From: an uncultured bacterium
GTDB lineage: Bacteria; Bacillota; Clostridia; Oscillospirales; Acutalibacteraceae
Reading direction: 5' to 3'
DNA length: 64,000 nt
NCBI GenBank assembly: GCA_949283655.1
Contig: CASDTH010000032.1
Span: 80,150-144,149 of the forward strand
Part shown: one piece after another, positions 44,504 through 52,796 of the stretch
How positions within the stretch are numbered: position 1 is the first letter of the stretch
Layout of the letters: each line of letters begins with the position of its first letter
Program-made: the position numbers and the translations under genes
The notes under the pieces: model-generated
Told to the model about the DNA's origin: nothing
Seen by the model: only the letters and a program-made list of their open reading frames with translations
Databases searched by the model: none

Positions 44504-44737
44504 ATGAATGAAAAGCATCGCAGCCGGTATATCCAGCTCGGCCTGAATATTGCCTATTATCGTAAGTTAAGGGGAATGACACAGCTGCAATTAGCAGAGG
44601 CCGTCTCCCTGAGCCGGACACACATCAGCAATATCGAAGCGCCCAATATGCATTGCGCGCTGTCGCTGGATAAGCTGTTTGACATCGCCCAAGCACTGGA
44701 TATCGCTCCGGAGAAGCTGCTGGAATACAGGGATTGA
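44504..44737 (+). CDS. XRE family helix-turn-helix regulator
   Basis: 77 residues from ATG 44504 (MNEKHRSRY), because GAGGTG is placed six bases upstream; a GTG nine bases earlier overlaps that site. Almost the entire protein is one HTH_3 domain: NIAYYRKLRGMTQLQLAEAVSLSRTHISNIEAPN with the closing LDIAPEKLLEYRD. No effector domain. It is behind a cluster of ATTTGCA repeats. The target could be itself or the nearby phage-like cluster, but the palindrome at that promoter is different. Confidence 0.9.
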   Translation: MNEKHRSRYIQLGLNIAYYRKLRGMTQLQLAEAVSLSRTHISNIEAPNMHCALSLDKLFDIAQALDIAPEKLLEYRD

Positions 44738-44760
44738 TCATCCGGCCTATTCACAACGCG

Positions 44761-44812
44761 AACGCGCACCGAAACGCTCCATCCCAAAGGGAGGATTTCG
44801 GTGCGCGTTTGT
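44761..44812 (+). terminator. Terminator of the XRE gene
   Basis: A 14-bp perfect stem AACGCGCACCGAAA (44761-44774) with its complement (44796-44809) is followed by TGTTTATT. It lies between converging XRE and mgtE genes. Confidence 0.8.
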
Positions 44813-44816
44813 TTAT

Positions 44817-46175
44817 TCACAGTAAAAATGCATGCGCAAGTGCAAAATAGATGGCCAGCGTCAGCGCGTCAACAATCGTTGTGATCATCGGCCCCGCCAT
44901 CAGCGCCGGGTCCAAATGAATCAGCTTCGCGAGAATCGGCAGCGTACAGCCAATGCACTTGGCCGACAGTACCGCACAAAACAAGGCGGCGCAAATCACC
45001 AGGTAGACGGGTAGAGTAGAACCACCGAAAATCAGAAGCCGCAAAAAATTCACTGTTGCAAGGATCGTCCCGCAGATCAGAGCGACCCGCAACTCCTTAA
45101 ACAACACACGAAAATAATCCCGGATCGTGATCTCCCCCAGCGCGAGGCCACGGATGATCAGCGTAGAGGTCTGGCTGCCGGAATTCCCGCCCGTATCCAT
45201 AAGCATCGGGATAGAGGCTGTCAGCCCCACCACAACGGAGAGCATGCTCTGATAATTCTCAATGATTTTCCCCGTAAAGGTGCCTGAGATCATCAGGATC
45301 AGTAGCCACACAATACGGTTCCCCGCCAGGCGAAAAACGCCGGTTTTGAGGTATTCATTGCCTGTCCCAGAGGGGTGCATGAGGGCCATCTTTTCAAAGT
45401 CCTCTGTGTTTTTCTCCTCGATTACGTCCACAATATCGTCAATCGTAATCACGCCGACCAACCGTTTTTCATTGTCAACCACGGGCACGCTCAAAAGATC
45501 GTATTTCCGGGCGAGATCCGCAACCGTTTCTTCGTCCTCCATGGTGGTTACAAAAATCAGCTGCTGGTCGTCATCCATCAAATCGCGCACCAGCGCGTCT
45601 GCCTGCGCAAACAGCAGCCGGTGCAACGGCAGTGTGCCAACCAGATGCCGGGCGTTATCAATGCAGTAAGCGGTGTAAACTGTTTCATCGTCACTCCCGC
45701 TCGCGCGGATCCTGTCAATCGCCTCGGCAGCCGTTAAACGGTCATGCAGCTGCACCATTTCAATCGTCATAATGCTGCCTGCGGAGTTGTCTGGATACTG
45801 CAAAAAGCGGTTGATCAACGCCCGTGTCTCCGGGTCGGCATTTGCCAGCACGCGGGTGACCACATTGGCCGGTACCTCCTCCAGGAAATCCACCGTATCA
45901 TCCAAAAACAGATCGTCCAACAGGCTGGAAAGCTCGCTGTCCGTGATCATGCTGACAATGTGGGATTGGCTGTCTGGATCCAGGTAGGAAAACACGTCTG
46001 CTGAAATATCCTTGGGCAGAATGCGGAACACCACAGCCGCTTCTTCATTTGAAAGCTCCTGCATAAAATCCGCAATATCAACAACATTCCGCTCCGCCAG
46101 CTCATCCCGCAGGGTGGAGAGCTTGTTTTCCCGCAGCAGGCGGTATAAAGCGTCAAAATCAAAATTTGGTTCCAA
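44817..46175 (-). CDS. mgtE: MgtE family magnesium transporter
   Basis: 452 residues from TTG 46175 (MEPNFDFDAL), with AGGAGGGTG ten bases upstream. Order: MgtE N-domain of helical repeats (about 5-125, with EEVPANVVTRVL), a pair of CBS domains (about 130-250; VTTMEDEETVADLARKYDLLSVPVVDNEKRLVG and ITIDDIVDVIEE) and a five-helix channel domain (280-450) with MDTGGNSGSQTSTLIIRGLALGEI. MgtE is a Mg2+-gated Mg2+ channel in which the cytoplasmic domains close the pore at high Mg2+. Its own leader can sequester the Shine-Dalgarno site, suggesting an additional translational control. Confidence 0.96.
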   Translation of the reverse strand: MEPNFDFDALYRLLRENKLSTLRDELAERNVVDIADFMQELSNEEAAVVFRILPKDISADVFSYLDPDSQSHIVSMITDSELSSLLDDLFLDDTVDFLEEVPANVVTRVLANADPETRALINRFLQYPDNSAGSIMTIEMVQLHDRLTAAEAIDRIRASGSDDETVYTAYCIDNARHLVGTLPLHRLLFAQADALVRDLMDDDQQLIFVTTMEDEETVADLARKYDLLSVPVVDNEKRLVGVITIDDIVDVIEEKNTEDFEKMALMHPSGTGNEYLKTGVFRLAGNRIVWLLILMISGTFTGKIIENYQSMLSVVVGLTASIPMLMDTGGNSGSQTSTLIIRGLALGEITIRDYFRVLFKELRVALICGTILATVNFLRLLIFGGSTLPVYLVICAALFCAVLSAKCIGCTLPILAKLIHLDPALMAGPMITTIVDALTLAIYFALAHAFLL

Positions 46176-46184
46176 AATAAAACA

Positions 46185-46210
46185 CCCTCCTTACGCACTG
46201 CGCAGGAGGG
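46185..46210 (-). promoter_or_regulatory. Shine-Dalgarno-sequestering hairpin of mgtE
   Basis: On the minus strand, CCCTCCT (46204-46210) can pair perfectly with the Shine-Dalgarno AGGAGGG (46185-46191) across 12 bases. The leader upstream, to about 46380, is GC-rich and full of stems (GCAGGC/GCCTGC, CGCAC/GTGTG) and includes GGAGGTGAGCCGC. I could not match it securely to the M-box consensus. Confidence 0.6.
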
Positions 46211-46504
46211 CTGGCACGGTTTTCCCCGCGCCCGCAGGCCCAAGCGCCTGCTATGGCCTAGCTGCATAGGGGAAAGCCGCGCCAATCACCTCCAGCGCGT
46301 ATAAAAAATATCGGCCTGGAACACACGGTCTGTGCGTGCCGGTACTGTCCAAGTGCGGCTCACCTCCACTCGCTTCTTTTTTCAACAGGTTCTTTTTTAG
46401 TCTAATCACTTTTTCGAGCAAAGTCAAGAGAAAGCGCAAAAAAAGCTCCAGTAGCGCAAAAAGGAGCGCCATTCACAAATTTTGCTTGAAAATGCCTTTA
46501 AAAG
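46211..46504. other. Divergent region between mgtE and the phage-like operon
   Basis: From 46211 to about 46380 lies the structured mgtE leader (minus strand). 46380-46504 is AT-rich with TTTTTTCAACAGG and AAAAAAAGC runs that would carry the mgtE promoter. No gene is visible. Confidence 0.5.
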
Positions 46505-46538
46505 TTGCAATTCGAGGGAAATCAGAGGATAATCCTCT
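46505..46538 (+). promoter_or_regulatory. Promoter of the phage-like operon with palindromic operator
   Basis: TTGCAA (46505-46510) and GATAAT (46528-46533) lie 17 bases apart. The -10 box is the centre of a perfect 15-base palindrome (46524-46538, AGAGGAT-A-ATCCTCT), the expected place of a repressor operator. Confidence 0.6.
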
Positions 46539-46573
46539 GGGCAATCCTACTGCCCCACTTAAAAATTTTTTGT

Positions 46574-46619
46574 CTCCCTGTTTTGTTGCTCTGTTGAGTG
46601 CAACAATGCAGGGAGTTTT
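46574..46619 (+). terminator. Terminator-like hairpin in the leader of the phage-like operon
   Basis: Outer stem CTCCCTG/CAGGGAG (46574-46580 with 46609-46615), inner stem TTGTTGC/GCAACAA, followed by TTTTC. It lies after the promoter and 45 bases before terS, so it may act as an attenuator. A preceding A/T run makes it bidirectional. A second perfect palindrome (AGGTGA-AA-TCACCT, 46626-46639) follows just before the ribosome-binding site. Confidence 0.65.
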
Positions 46620-46661
46620 CTGCATAGGTGAAATCACCTGCTGAAAGGAGCCTGTCAAAGC

Positions 46662-47153
46662 ATGGAAGCACTCAATGAGCGCGAGCTTCTCTTCTGCGCT
46701 TATTACAGCCAAACGCATAACGCGCGGGAAGCGGCCGCCCGTGCGGGCTATCGCCTCCGGCCGGAGCTACAGGGCATCCGCCTTTTGGAGCGGGAGGAGG
46801 TGCGCGCGGAAATTGAGCGTCTGGAGCAAAGGCTACAAACCGCACAGGAAATCCGCGATGGCTACCGCCGCCTGGCTTTTGGTCCAGTCACGGATGCAAT
46901 TCGCTTGCTTTTTTTAGAGGAGGCCCCCTCCCCCGGCCAGCTGGAGGCGATGGATCTCTTTCCGATTGCAGAAATCAAGCGCCCGCGTGCAGGAGGTATG
47001 GAGATCAAATTTTTTGACCGCCTCAAGGCGTTGGAAAAGTTGTCGCAGCTGGAGGAGCAATCCGCACAGGATGGCGCGCTCCCATTTTATGAGGCGCTGG
47101 AAAAAGGCGCCCGTGCCCTACGGAAGGAGGCGTTTGCCAGTGCCGGGGAATGA
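46662..47153 (+). CDS. Phage-type terminase small subunit
   Basis: 163 residues with AAAGGAG eleven bases before the ATG. The start LNERELLFCAYYSQTHNAREAAARAGYRLRPELQGIRLL is the Terminase_2 (PBSX XtmA-like) helix-turn-helix pattern. The C-terminal half is helical, with FDRLKALEKLSQLEEQ, as in clostridial prophage homologues that bind the large subunit. It is the first gene of a tightly packed morphogenesis operon. Confidence 0.88.
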   Translation: MEALNERELLFCAYYSQTHNAREAAARAGYRLRPELQGIRLLEREEVRAEIERLEQRLQTAQEIRDGYRRLAFGPVTDAIRLLFLEEAPSPGQLEAMDLFPIAEIKRPRAGGMEIKFFDRLKALEKLSQLEEQSAQDGALPFYEALEKGARALRKEAFASAGE

Positions 47154-48402
47154 TCTGCGCTTCGCGCCATTTTCCCCCAAGCAGCTGGCAGTGCTGACCT
47201 GGTGGTGCCGTACAAGCCCCTTTCGGGCTTACGACAGCATTCTGTGCGACGGCGCGGTGCGCAGTGGCAAAACCATGTGCATGTCGCTCTCCTTCATCGC
47301 ATGGGCATTCCATCAGTTCTCCGGCGTCAGCTTCGCCATTTGCGGCAAAACGATCGCCTCCCTGCGGCGCAACGTTGTGCAGCCGCTTCTGCCTGTACTG
47401 CGCGCATTGGGGTTTACCTGCATGGAGAAGCTCTCGCAGCATTATTTGGAGATCAGTCGCGGCGGACGGCAAAACCGGTTTTATCTCTTTGGCGGGCGGG
47501 ATGAGTCCTCGGCCTCGCTCATTCAGGGCATGACGCTTGGCGGCGTTTTGCTCGATGAAGTAGCCCTCATGCCGCGCTCTTTTGTGGAGCAGGCGCTCGC
47601 ACGCTGCTCCATGGAGGGCTCCAAGTTTTGGTTTAATTGCAACCCGGAGCATCCGCAGCACTGGTTCTATGAGGAGTGGGTGCTCCGGGCAAAGGAGAAA
47701 AATTGCCTTTACCTGCACTTTACGATGCGCGATAATCCCTCCCTCTCCCCCTCGATGCTCGCCCGCTATGAAAGCCTTTATAGCGGCGCCTTCTACGAGC
47801 GCTTTGTAGAGGGCAAGTGGGCTGCGGCGCATGGGCTGGTCTATCCGATGTTTGGCAGCCATCTGACTGCCGAGCCGCCGCAGGGCTGCACAAGCTTCTA
47901 CCTCTCCTGCGACTACGGCACAGTGAACCCCTTCTCCTGCGGCCTCTGGGGAGAAAAGGGCGGCGTGTGGTACCGCTTACGGGAATATTACTACGATTCC
48001 CACAAGGAGGGTGCGCAAAAAACGGACGAGGAATATTACGCAGCACTATGCATGCTCGCGGGCAGCTTGCCTGTGCGCGCAGTGATTGTGGATCCTTCCG
48101 CCGCAAGCTTTCTCGCCTGCATCCGCCGTCATGGCCAGTATCCCGCTATCCCGGCGCAAAACGAGGTGCTCGACGGTATCCGCCGGGTCTCCGACGCATT
48201 GCGGGAGGGGAAGCTGCGCTTCGCCCCCTGCTGCCGGGATACCATCCGGGAATTCGGCCTTTACCGCTGGGATACGCGCGCTGCAAAGGATCTCCCACGC
48301 AAGGAACATGACCACGCAATGGATGATATCCGCTATTTCGTCTCCACCGTGCTGAATGGCCAGGAAGAGGGCTTTTATGCGCTCGCGGCCGCGCGCCGGT
48401 GA
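47140..48402 (+). CDS. Phage-type terminase large subunit
   Basis: 420 residues from GTG 47140 (MPGNDLRFAPFSPKQL), with AAGGAGG nine bases upstream, overlapping terS by 14 bases. ATPase part: Walker A CDGAVRSGKT (about 32-41), Walker B GVLLDEVAL (about 135). Nuclease part with acidic residues in LSCDYGTVNP, VIVDPSA and KEHDHAMDDIRYF. All motifs expected for a PBSX/SPP1-type packaging motor appear intact, so the protein should still translocate DNA into heads. Confidence 0.93.
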   Translation: MPGNDLRFAPFSPKQLAVLTWWCRTSPFRAYDSILCDGAVRSGKTMCMSLSFIAWAFHQFSGVSFAICGKTIASLRRNVVQPLLPVLRALGFTCMEKLSQHYLEISRGGRQNRFYLFGGRDESSASLIQGMTLGGVLLDEVALMPRSFVEQALARCSMEGSKFWFNCNPEHPQHWFYEEWVLRAKEKNCLYLHFTMRDNPSLSPSMLARYESLYSGAFYERFVEGKWAAAHGLVYPMFGSHLTAEPPQGCTSFYLSCDYGTVNPFSCGLWGEKGGVWYRLREYYYDSHKEGAQKTDEEYYAALCMLAGSLPVRAVIVDPSAASFLACIRRHGQYPAIPAQNEVLDGIRRVSDALREGKLRFAPCCRDTIREFGLYRWDTRAAKDLPRKEHDHAMDDIRYFVSTVLNGQEEGFYALAAARR

Positions 48403-48427
48403 ATCCGTTCATGGAAGGAGGAACTTT

Positions 48428-49594
48428 ATGATTTTTCGAAAGCGCACATTCAGGCAGGGGCCTGCCGCTGCGGCCTGTGCGCCACAGACCGCCCCGCCAC
48501 AGCCCTATGGGGAGCTGATGCGCTTTACCCCGCTCTGCCCTGCCGAAAGCCGGATCTATGAGCTGCTGCGAGAGGCCGTGCCGGTCATTGACGCAGCGAT
48601 TCTCAAGCTCATCCGGCTGACCGGCGGCTTCACTGTCGCATGCACGGACGATTATGCGCAAAACCTGCTGGATGCATTTCTTACAAACGTCCCCGTAAAC
48701 GGCTGTCAAAAGGGAATGGAATCGTTTTTAAATGCCTATCTGGATCAGCTGCTCACCTTTGGCACATCCGTCGGCGAAATGGCTCCTCTCGAGGGCGGGG
48801 GGCTGGCGCTCTATAACGCTCCGCTGGAAGCTCTGGAACTCCGGCATGGCAAAAATGCCCTGCAAACGCTCGTCTGCCGCAGGGAGCCTGACGGGCAGGC
48901 AAAGCCTGTTGCGCATCCGGAGCGCATCCTACTCTCCGTTCTCCACCCGCGCGCCGGGCAGCTTGGCGGCAACTCCCTGCTGCTGGGCCTCCCTTTTATC
49001 AGCAAAATCCTGCTGCAGATCTATCAGACCATCGGCCTGAATTGGGAGCGGGTGGGGAATGTCCGCTTTGCAGTCACCTATAAGCCACATGGCGACACAA
49101 TGGACCGCGCCTTTGCCAGGGAGCGCGCGCAACAGGTGGCCAGGGAATGGAGCGAGGCCATGTCTGGCAGCGCAGGCGTGAAGGATTTTGTAGCGATTGG
49201 GGATGTGGAGATCCGCGTCATCGGCGCGGATAATCAGGTGCTCGACAGCGAAATCCCCGTGCGTCAAATGCTGGAGCAGATTGTTGCCAAAACGGGCCTG
49301 CCGCCCTTCCTGCTCGGCCTGCACTGGTCCTCCACCGAGCGCATGTCCACCCAGCAGGCGGATGTGCTCACCAGCGAGCTTATGAGTTATCGCCGCCTGC
49401 TCACACCCGTGATTGAAACCATCTGCCGCACCTATCTGCGGCTAAATGGGCTGCTGAGCAGCTGCCAAGTCCATTGGGAGGATATCACATTGCAGGATGA
49501 GGTGGAGCTTGGCCGTGCACGGCTCTACCATGCACAGGCCGCCGCATTGGAGGCTAAGCAGCCCACAGGAAAGGAGCCAAAAGATGAAAAATAA
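48428..49594 (+). CDS. Phage-type portal protein
   Basis: 388 residues from ATG 48428 (MIFRKRTF), with GGAAGGAGG upstream. The region LDQLLTFGTSVGEMAP, FISKILLQIYQTIGLNWERVGNVRFAVTYKP and QTGLPPFLLGLHWSSTERMSTQQADVLTSEL fit the clostridial portal family that follows terL. The portal ring is the DNA gate of the head and the base for the tail connector. Its last bases overlap the protease gene. Confidence 0.85.
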   Translation: MIFRKRTFRQGPAAAACAPQTAPPQPYGELMRFTPLCPAESRIYELLREAVPVIDAAILKLIRLTGGFTVACTDDYAQNLLDAFLTNVPVNGCQKGMESFLNAYLDQLLTFGTSVGEMAPLEGGGLALYNAPLEALELRHGKNALQTLVCRREPDGQAKPVAHPERILLSVLHPRAGQLGGNSLLLGLPFISKILLQIYQTIGLNWERVGNVRFAVTYKPHGDTMDRAFARERAQQVAREWSEAMSGSAGVKDFVAIGDVEIRVIGADNQVLDSEIPVRQMLEQIVAKTGLPPFLLGLHWSSTERMSTQQADVLTSELMSYRRLLTPVIETICRTYLRLNGLLSSCQVHWEDITLQDEVELGRARLYHAQAAALEAKQPTGKEPKDEK

Positions 49595-50561
49595 CCCGCA
49601 AGCCTTTTCCGGCGGAGTGCCCACGCCGGAGGAGCTGGAGCAGATTAACCGCTATGCCCGCTCGCCCCTCAGAGCGGAGGAGGTTTATGCTTTTTGCATC
49701 ACCCTTTGCGACAATGAGGTGGATCGCGATGGCGAGTGCTTCAGCTTGGAGGCACTCCATACGCTTGCAGCGCTCTACCCAGGCAAGCCCGGCCTGTTTG
49801 ACCACAGCAGAAAAGGGCGCGACCAAACTGCCCGTACCTACCGTGCCTGGGTAGAAACAGATGAAACAACGCACACCAGCCTGGGCGAGCCCTACTCTGC
49901 CCTGCGCGCCAGGGCCTATATGGTGCGCACGCAGGCAAATGCAGGGCTCATTGCAGAAATTGACGCAGGCATCAAGCGGGAGGTCAGCGTGGGCTGTGCC
50001 GTTAGCCGCAAAACCTGCTCCATCTGCGGCGCTGAGCAGCTCACACAGCCCTGCATCCATCGGCCGGGGCGTGTCTATGGCGGCAAGCGCTGTCATATGG
50101 TGCTCAGTGGCGTGCAGGATGCCTACGAGTGGTCCTTTGTCGCCATCCCGGCGCAGCCGAACGCCGGCGTGACAAAATCTTACTTTTTTCAGAAAGGAGA
50201 GGAAGCAAGGATGGAGCAGTTCATCGAAACGCTGAAAAACGCACAGGATGGCCTCACCCTGACCAAAGGGCAGGTGGAAGCTCTCCTTACTTATTTGCAG
50301 GATCTAGAGCAGCTGGCGGAGGATGGCCGGCAATACCAGGGGACACTCCAGCAGGAGGTGATTCGCCTATGTGCGCTGCACACGCCGCAGCTGGATTTTG
50401 GCCGTTGCCCGGCACTGCTGCAAAAGTGCAGCACGCAGGAGCTGGCGGAATTAAAAGCCATGCTGTCAGCAGCGGATGCGCATGATCCGCCGGCGCTTCA
50501 GCTGGCCGCCGTGCCAGAGCAGAAGCCCACTGCGCAGGAACATCTTGCATTTCAAATTTAA
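49584..50561 (+). CDS. Prohead protease with C-terminal scaffold-like part
   Basis: 325 residues from ATG 49584 (MKNNPQAFSGG), with AAAGGAG upstream and an 11-base overlap with the portal gene. N-terminal two-thirds: a head-maturation serine protease with His in LFDHSRKG and Ser in KREVSVGCAV. A Cys/His-rich insert follows directly (CSICGAEQLTQPCIHRPG...KRC), possibly a zinc knuckle. DAYEWSFVAIPAQPNAGV closes the domain. The C-terminal part (about 215-325) is acidic and helical (MEQFIETLKNAQ..., LTYLQDLEQLAEDGRQYQ), as expected for a fused scaffold that helps capsid assembly and is then cut. Confidence 0.82.
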   Translation: MKNNPQAFSGGVPTPEELEQINRYARSPLRAEEVYAFCITLCDNEVDRDGECFSLEALHTLAALYPGKPGLFDHSRKGRDQTARTYRAWVETDETTHTSLGEPYSALRARAYMVRTQANAGLIAEIDAGIKREVSVGCAVSRKTCSICGAEQLTQPCIHRPGRVYGGKRCHMVLSGVQDAYEWSFVAIPAQPNAGVTKSYFFQKGEEARMEQFIETLKNAQDGLTLTKGQVEALLTYLQDLEQLAEDGRQYQGTLQQEVIRLCALHTPQLDFGRCPALLQKCSTQELAELKAMLSAADAHDPPALQLAAVPEQKPTAQEHLAFQI

Positions 50562-50645
50562 AACGAAAGGCACATGCGCCACGGTGTGCAAGCGGCTGCG
50601 CACGCTAGCCACTTTGCCGCAATAAAAAACAGGAGGAATGTACTG

Positions 50646-50990
50646 ATGAGCATCTCGTTAACCGGATTTGCTGAGCAAACCGTCACGCTGAAAATGGACG
50701 GAGAGGGCGCAAAGGGCGCCCCCGTAACCCTCAGCGCAAGCCTGACCGCCGCCCCATGCGAGGCGGACGACTCTTTTGTGGGCTTTTTATCCGCCGCCCC
50801 ACGCGACGGCTTTGTGGGTGTGCAGGTGGGCGGCTTTGTGAAAACGTCTTATAGCGGAACCGCCCCCACGCCCGGCTACGCCGCGCTCGCCGCAGACGGC
50901 AACGGCGGCGTTAAGTCTGTCTCCAGCGGCCAGACGCGCCTGATTCTGGAGGTGGATACCACGCAAAAAACCGTCGGATTTTTACTGTAA
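50646..50990 (+). CDS. Putative capsid decoration protein
   Basis: 114 residues from ATG 50646, with AGGAGGAATG upstream. It contains DSFVGFLSAAPRDGFVGVQVGGFVKTSYSGTAP and YAALAADGNGGVKSVSSG, a pattern of beta strands and Gly turns like lambda gpD-type or other head-decorating proteins, which usually sit right before the capsid gene as here. The assignment rests on position and fold pattern. Confidence 0.7.
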   Translation: MSISLTGFAEQTVTLKMDGEGAKGAPVTLSASLTAAPCEADDSFVGFLSAAPRDGFVGVQVGGFVKTSYSGTAPTPGYAALAADGNGGVKSVSSGQTRLILEVDTTQKTVGFLL

Positions 50991-51011
50991 CCATAGAAAG
51001 GGGATTTCAAC

Positions 51012-52031
51012 ATGAGCCATTATGACGCCATCCGCCTGGAAAAGGGCATGTATGCAAGCGGAAAGCCGCTCACCCAAACGCTGGAGGCGTTAGACCCATC
51101 CGAAGCCTATCGCGGCACGCCGCTGGAGGGGATGGATGCCTTCCAGCGACAACTCAAGCGCTTTGATATCCATGTCAGCGGCCCCGGCAGCGACGTAGTG
51201 GAAAAATTTTTCCAAACCACGGATTCTGCCGCGCTCTTCCCGGAATACGTTTCCCGTGCGGTGCGGCAGGGGCTGGAAAGCGCGGATATCCTCCCCCACA
51301 TTGTTGCAGCCACAACCAAAATCGACGGCATGGATTACCGCACCATCACTTCTGTGCCGGAGGAGGATGCCCGCTCGCTCAAGCGCGTGGCAGAGGGCGC
51401 CTTCATCCCTCAAACAGAGGTCAAAACGCAGGAAAACCTGGTGCGCCTGCACAAGCGCGGCCGGATGCTGACCGCCTCCTATGAGGCGCTGCGCTTCCAG
51501 CGGCTTGATCTCTTTACTGTTACGCTGCGGCAGATTGGCCGCTACATCGCGCGGGCGCAGTTGAAGGATGCGGTTGACGTCCTCCTGCACGGTGATGGGA
51601 ACGAAAACCCAGCACCGGTGGTCTCCGCCGCAACGCCCGGCACGCTCGCCTACGGCGATCTGATCGGCCTGTGGAACAGCTTTGATCCTTATTCGCTCAG
51701 CACAATCATTGCCTCTTCCGGCGTGATGGAGCGATTGCTCGCCCTGGAGGAGCTCCGGGATGCGGCGGCAGGCCTCAACTTCCACGCTACCGGCAAAATG
51801 GTCACGCCGCTCGGTGCACAGCTTTTCAAGGCCGCCGCCGTGGAAGAGGGTAGCCTCATCGCATTGGACCGCAGCTGCGCATTGGAGCGGGTACAGGCAC
51901 AGGATGTGATGACGGATTACGACAAGTTGATTGACCGCCAGTTGGAGCGCGCAGCCATCACGACGGTCACCGGGTTCGCCAAAATTTTCCCCGGCGCCTC
52001 CAAGGTGTTGGAGATTGGGGAGGCAGAATGA
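51012..52031 (+). CDS. Phage-type major capsid protein
   Basis: 339 residues with GAAAGGGG before the ATG. Position after portal, protease and decoration genes, length and features (FQTTDSAALFPEYVSRAVRQGLE, TTKIDGMDYRTITSV, FIPQTEVKTQENLVRLHKRGRMLTASYEAL, C-terminal TTVTGFAKIFPGASKVLEI) match the HK97-fold capsid proteins of PBSX-like (XkdG) prophages. Intact from end to end. The stop overlaps the next start (ATGA). Confidence 0.85.
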   Translation: MSHYDAIRLEKGMYASGKPLTQTLEALDPSEAYRGTPLEGMDAFQRQLKRFDIHVSGPGSDVVEKFFQTTDSAALFPEYVSRAVRQGLESADILPHIVAATTKIDGMDYRTITSVPEEDARSLKRVAEGAFIPQTEVKTQENLVRLHKRGRMLTASYEALRFQRLDLFTVTLRQIGRYIARAQLKDAVDVLLHGDGNENPAPVVSAATPGTLAYGDLIGLWNSFDPYSLSTIIASSGVMERLLALEELRDAAAGLNFHATGKMVTPLGAQLFKAAAVEEGSLIALDRSCALERVQAQDVMTDYDKLIDRQLERAAITTVTGFAKIFPGASKVLEIGEAE

Positions 52032-52429
52032 CGCCGGGAGAGAGCCGCAGCCAGAGCGGGATCAATGCCTCCGCCGTTTTGGAAAAGCTCCGGCTCCTGC
52101 TGCCCATTACACAGCAAATGGAGCCGCTGGCGCAGCTGCTCTGCGAGCAGGCCGCTCTTGCGCTCTCCGCCAGGCTGGCAGCGGGTGCCTGCCCGGCGGA
52201 TCCACGCCTTACCTTTGCCGCAGCCGTGTTGGCGGGGAGTTGGCTCATCAAAAGCCGCCAGGCTAGGGAGGCGGAACAACTCTCCTTCCGGGCGGGAGAC
52301 GTCAGCATTTCACCGGCCAACCCTGCGGGCTTACAAAACGGCTACCAGACAATGTTAGAAGATGCGCTCGCACAGGCCGCTCCCCTGCTGCAGGATGATC
52401 AATTTGCCTTTTGGCAAATTGGCGGATGA
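52028..52429 (+). CDS. Putative head-tail connector protein 1
   Basis: 133 residues, starting in an ATGA overlap with the capsid gene. Mostly helical with a short C-terminal strand part (LSFRAGDVSISPANPAG). Position directly after the capsid gene matches XkdH-region or head-completion proteins. The family is not recognised with certainty. Confidence 0.62.
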   Translation: MTPGESRSQSGINASAVLEKLRLLLPITQQMEPLAQLLCEQAALALSARLAAGACPADPRLTFAAAVLAGSWLIKSRQAREAEQLSFRAGDVSISPANPAGLQNGYQTMLEDALAQAAPLLQDDQFAFWQIGG

Positions 52430-52445
52430 TAAAGGAGGGAAACAC

Positions 52446-52796
52446 ATGCATGAAACGCTCACATCAATGATGGAGCGCTATGGGCGCACCGTCAGCCTTT
52501 CCATGCCAGATGGCTGGCATTCCCCGCAGTTTCGGGCGTTTATCCAGCCGCTGCGGTATAAAAACAAGATGTATTTGGAGGGTAGCCACACAGAGATTGG
52601 GCTTTATGATCCGGGCTACTACCTCTATATTGGCCCTGCTGCGCACGATCTGACGCGGCTGGCGGCGGGTGCCTGTGTGTGCGCCGCCGGGGGCGAACAC
52701 TACCAGATCGACCGGGCGGAGCGGGTGTTCATTGGGGAAAAGCCGCTCTACATCTGGGCAATCCTACGCAGCACTACGCAGGAGGTGGAGCTATGA
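52446..52796 (+). CDS. Putative minor capsid/connector protein 2
   Basis: 116 residues from ATG 52446, with AAAGGAGGG upstream. SLSMPDGWHSPQFRAFIQPLRYKNKMYLEGSHTEIGLYDPGYYLYIGPAAHDL and the end FIGEKPLYIWAILR resemble the small beta-rich stopper-type proteins (XkdH-like/gp10-like) of clostridial phages. It overlaps the next gene by ATGA. Confidence 0.65.
   Translation: MHETLTSMMERYGRTVSLSMPDGWHSPQFRAFIQPLRYKNKMYLEGSHTEIGLYDPGYYLYIGPAAHDLTRLAAGACVCAAGGEHYQIDRAERVFIGEKPLYIWAILRSTTQEVEL

Noticed and set aside
46211..46380. M-box (ykoK) riboswitch call for the mgtE leader
   Set aside because: Only fragments resemble the consensus; not enough for an annotation, so reported only as a structured leader.
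47023..47862. 279-codon minus-strand frame opposite the terminase gene
   Set aside because: Antisense shadow; terL has all catalytic motifs.
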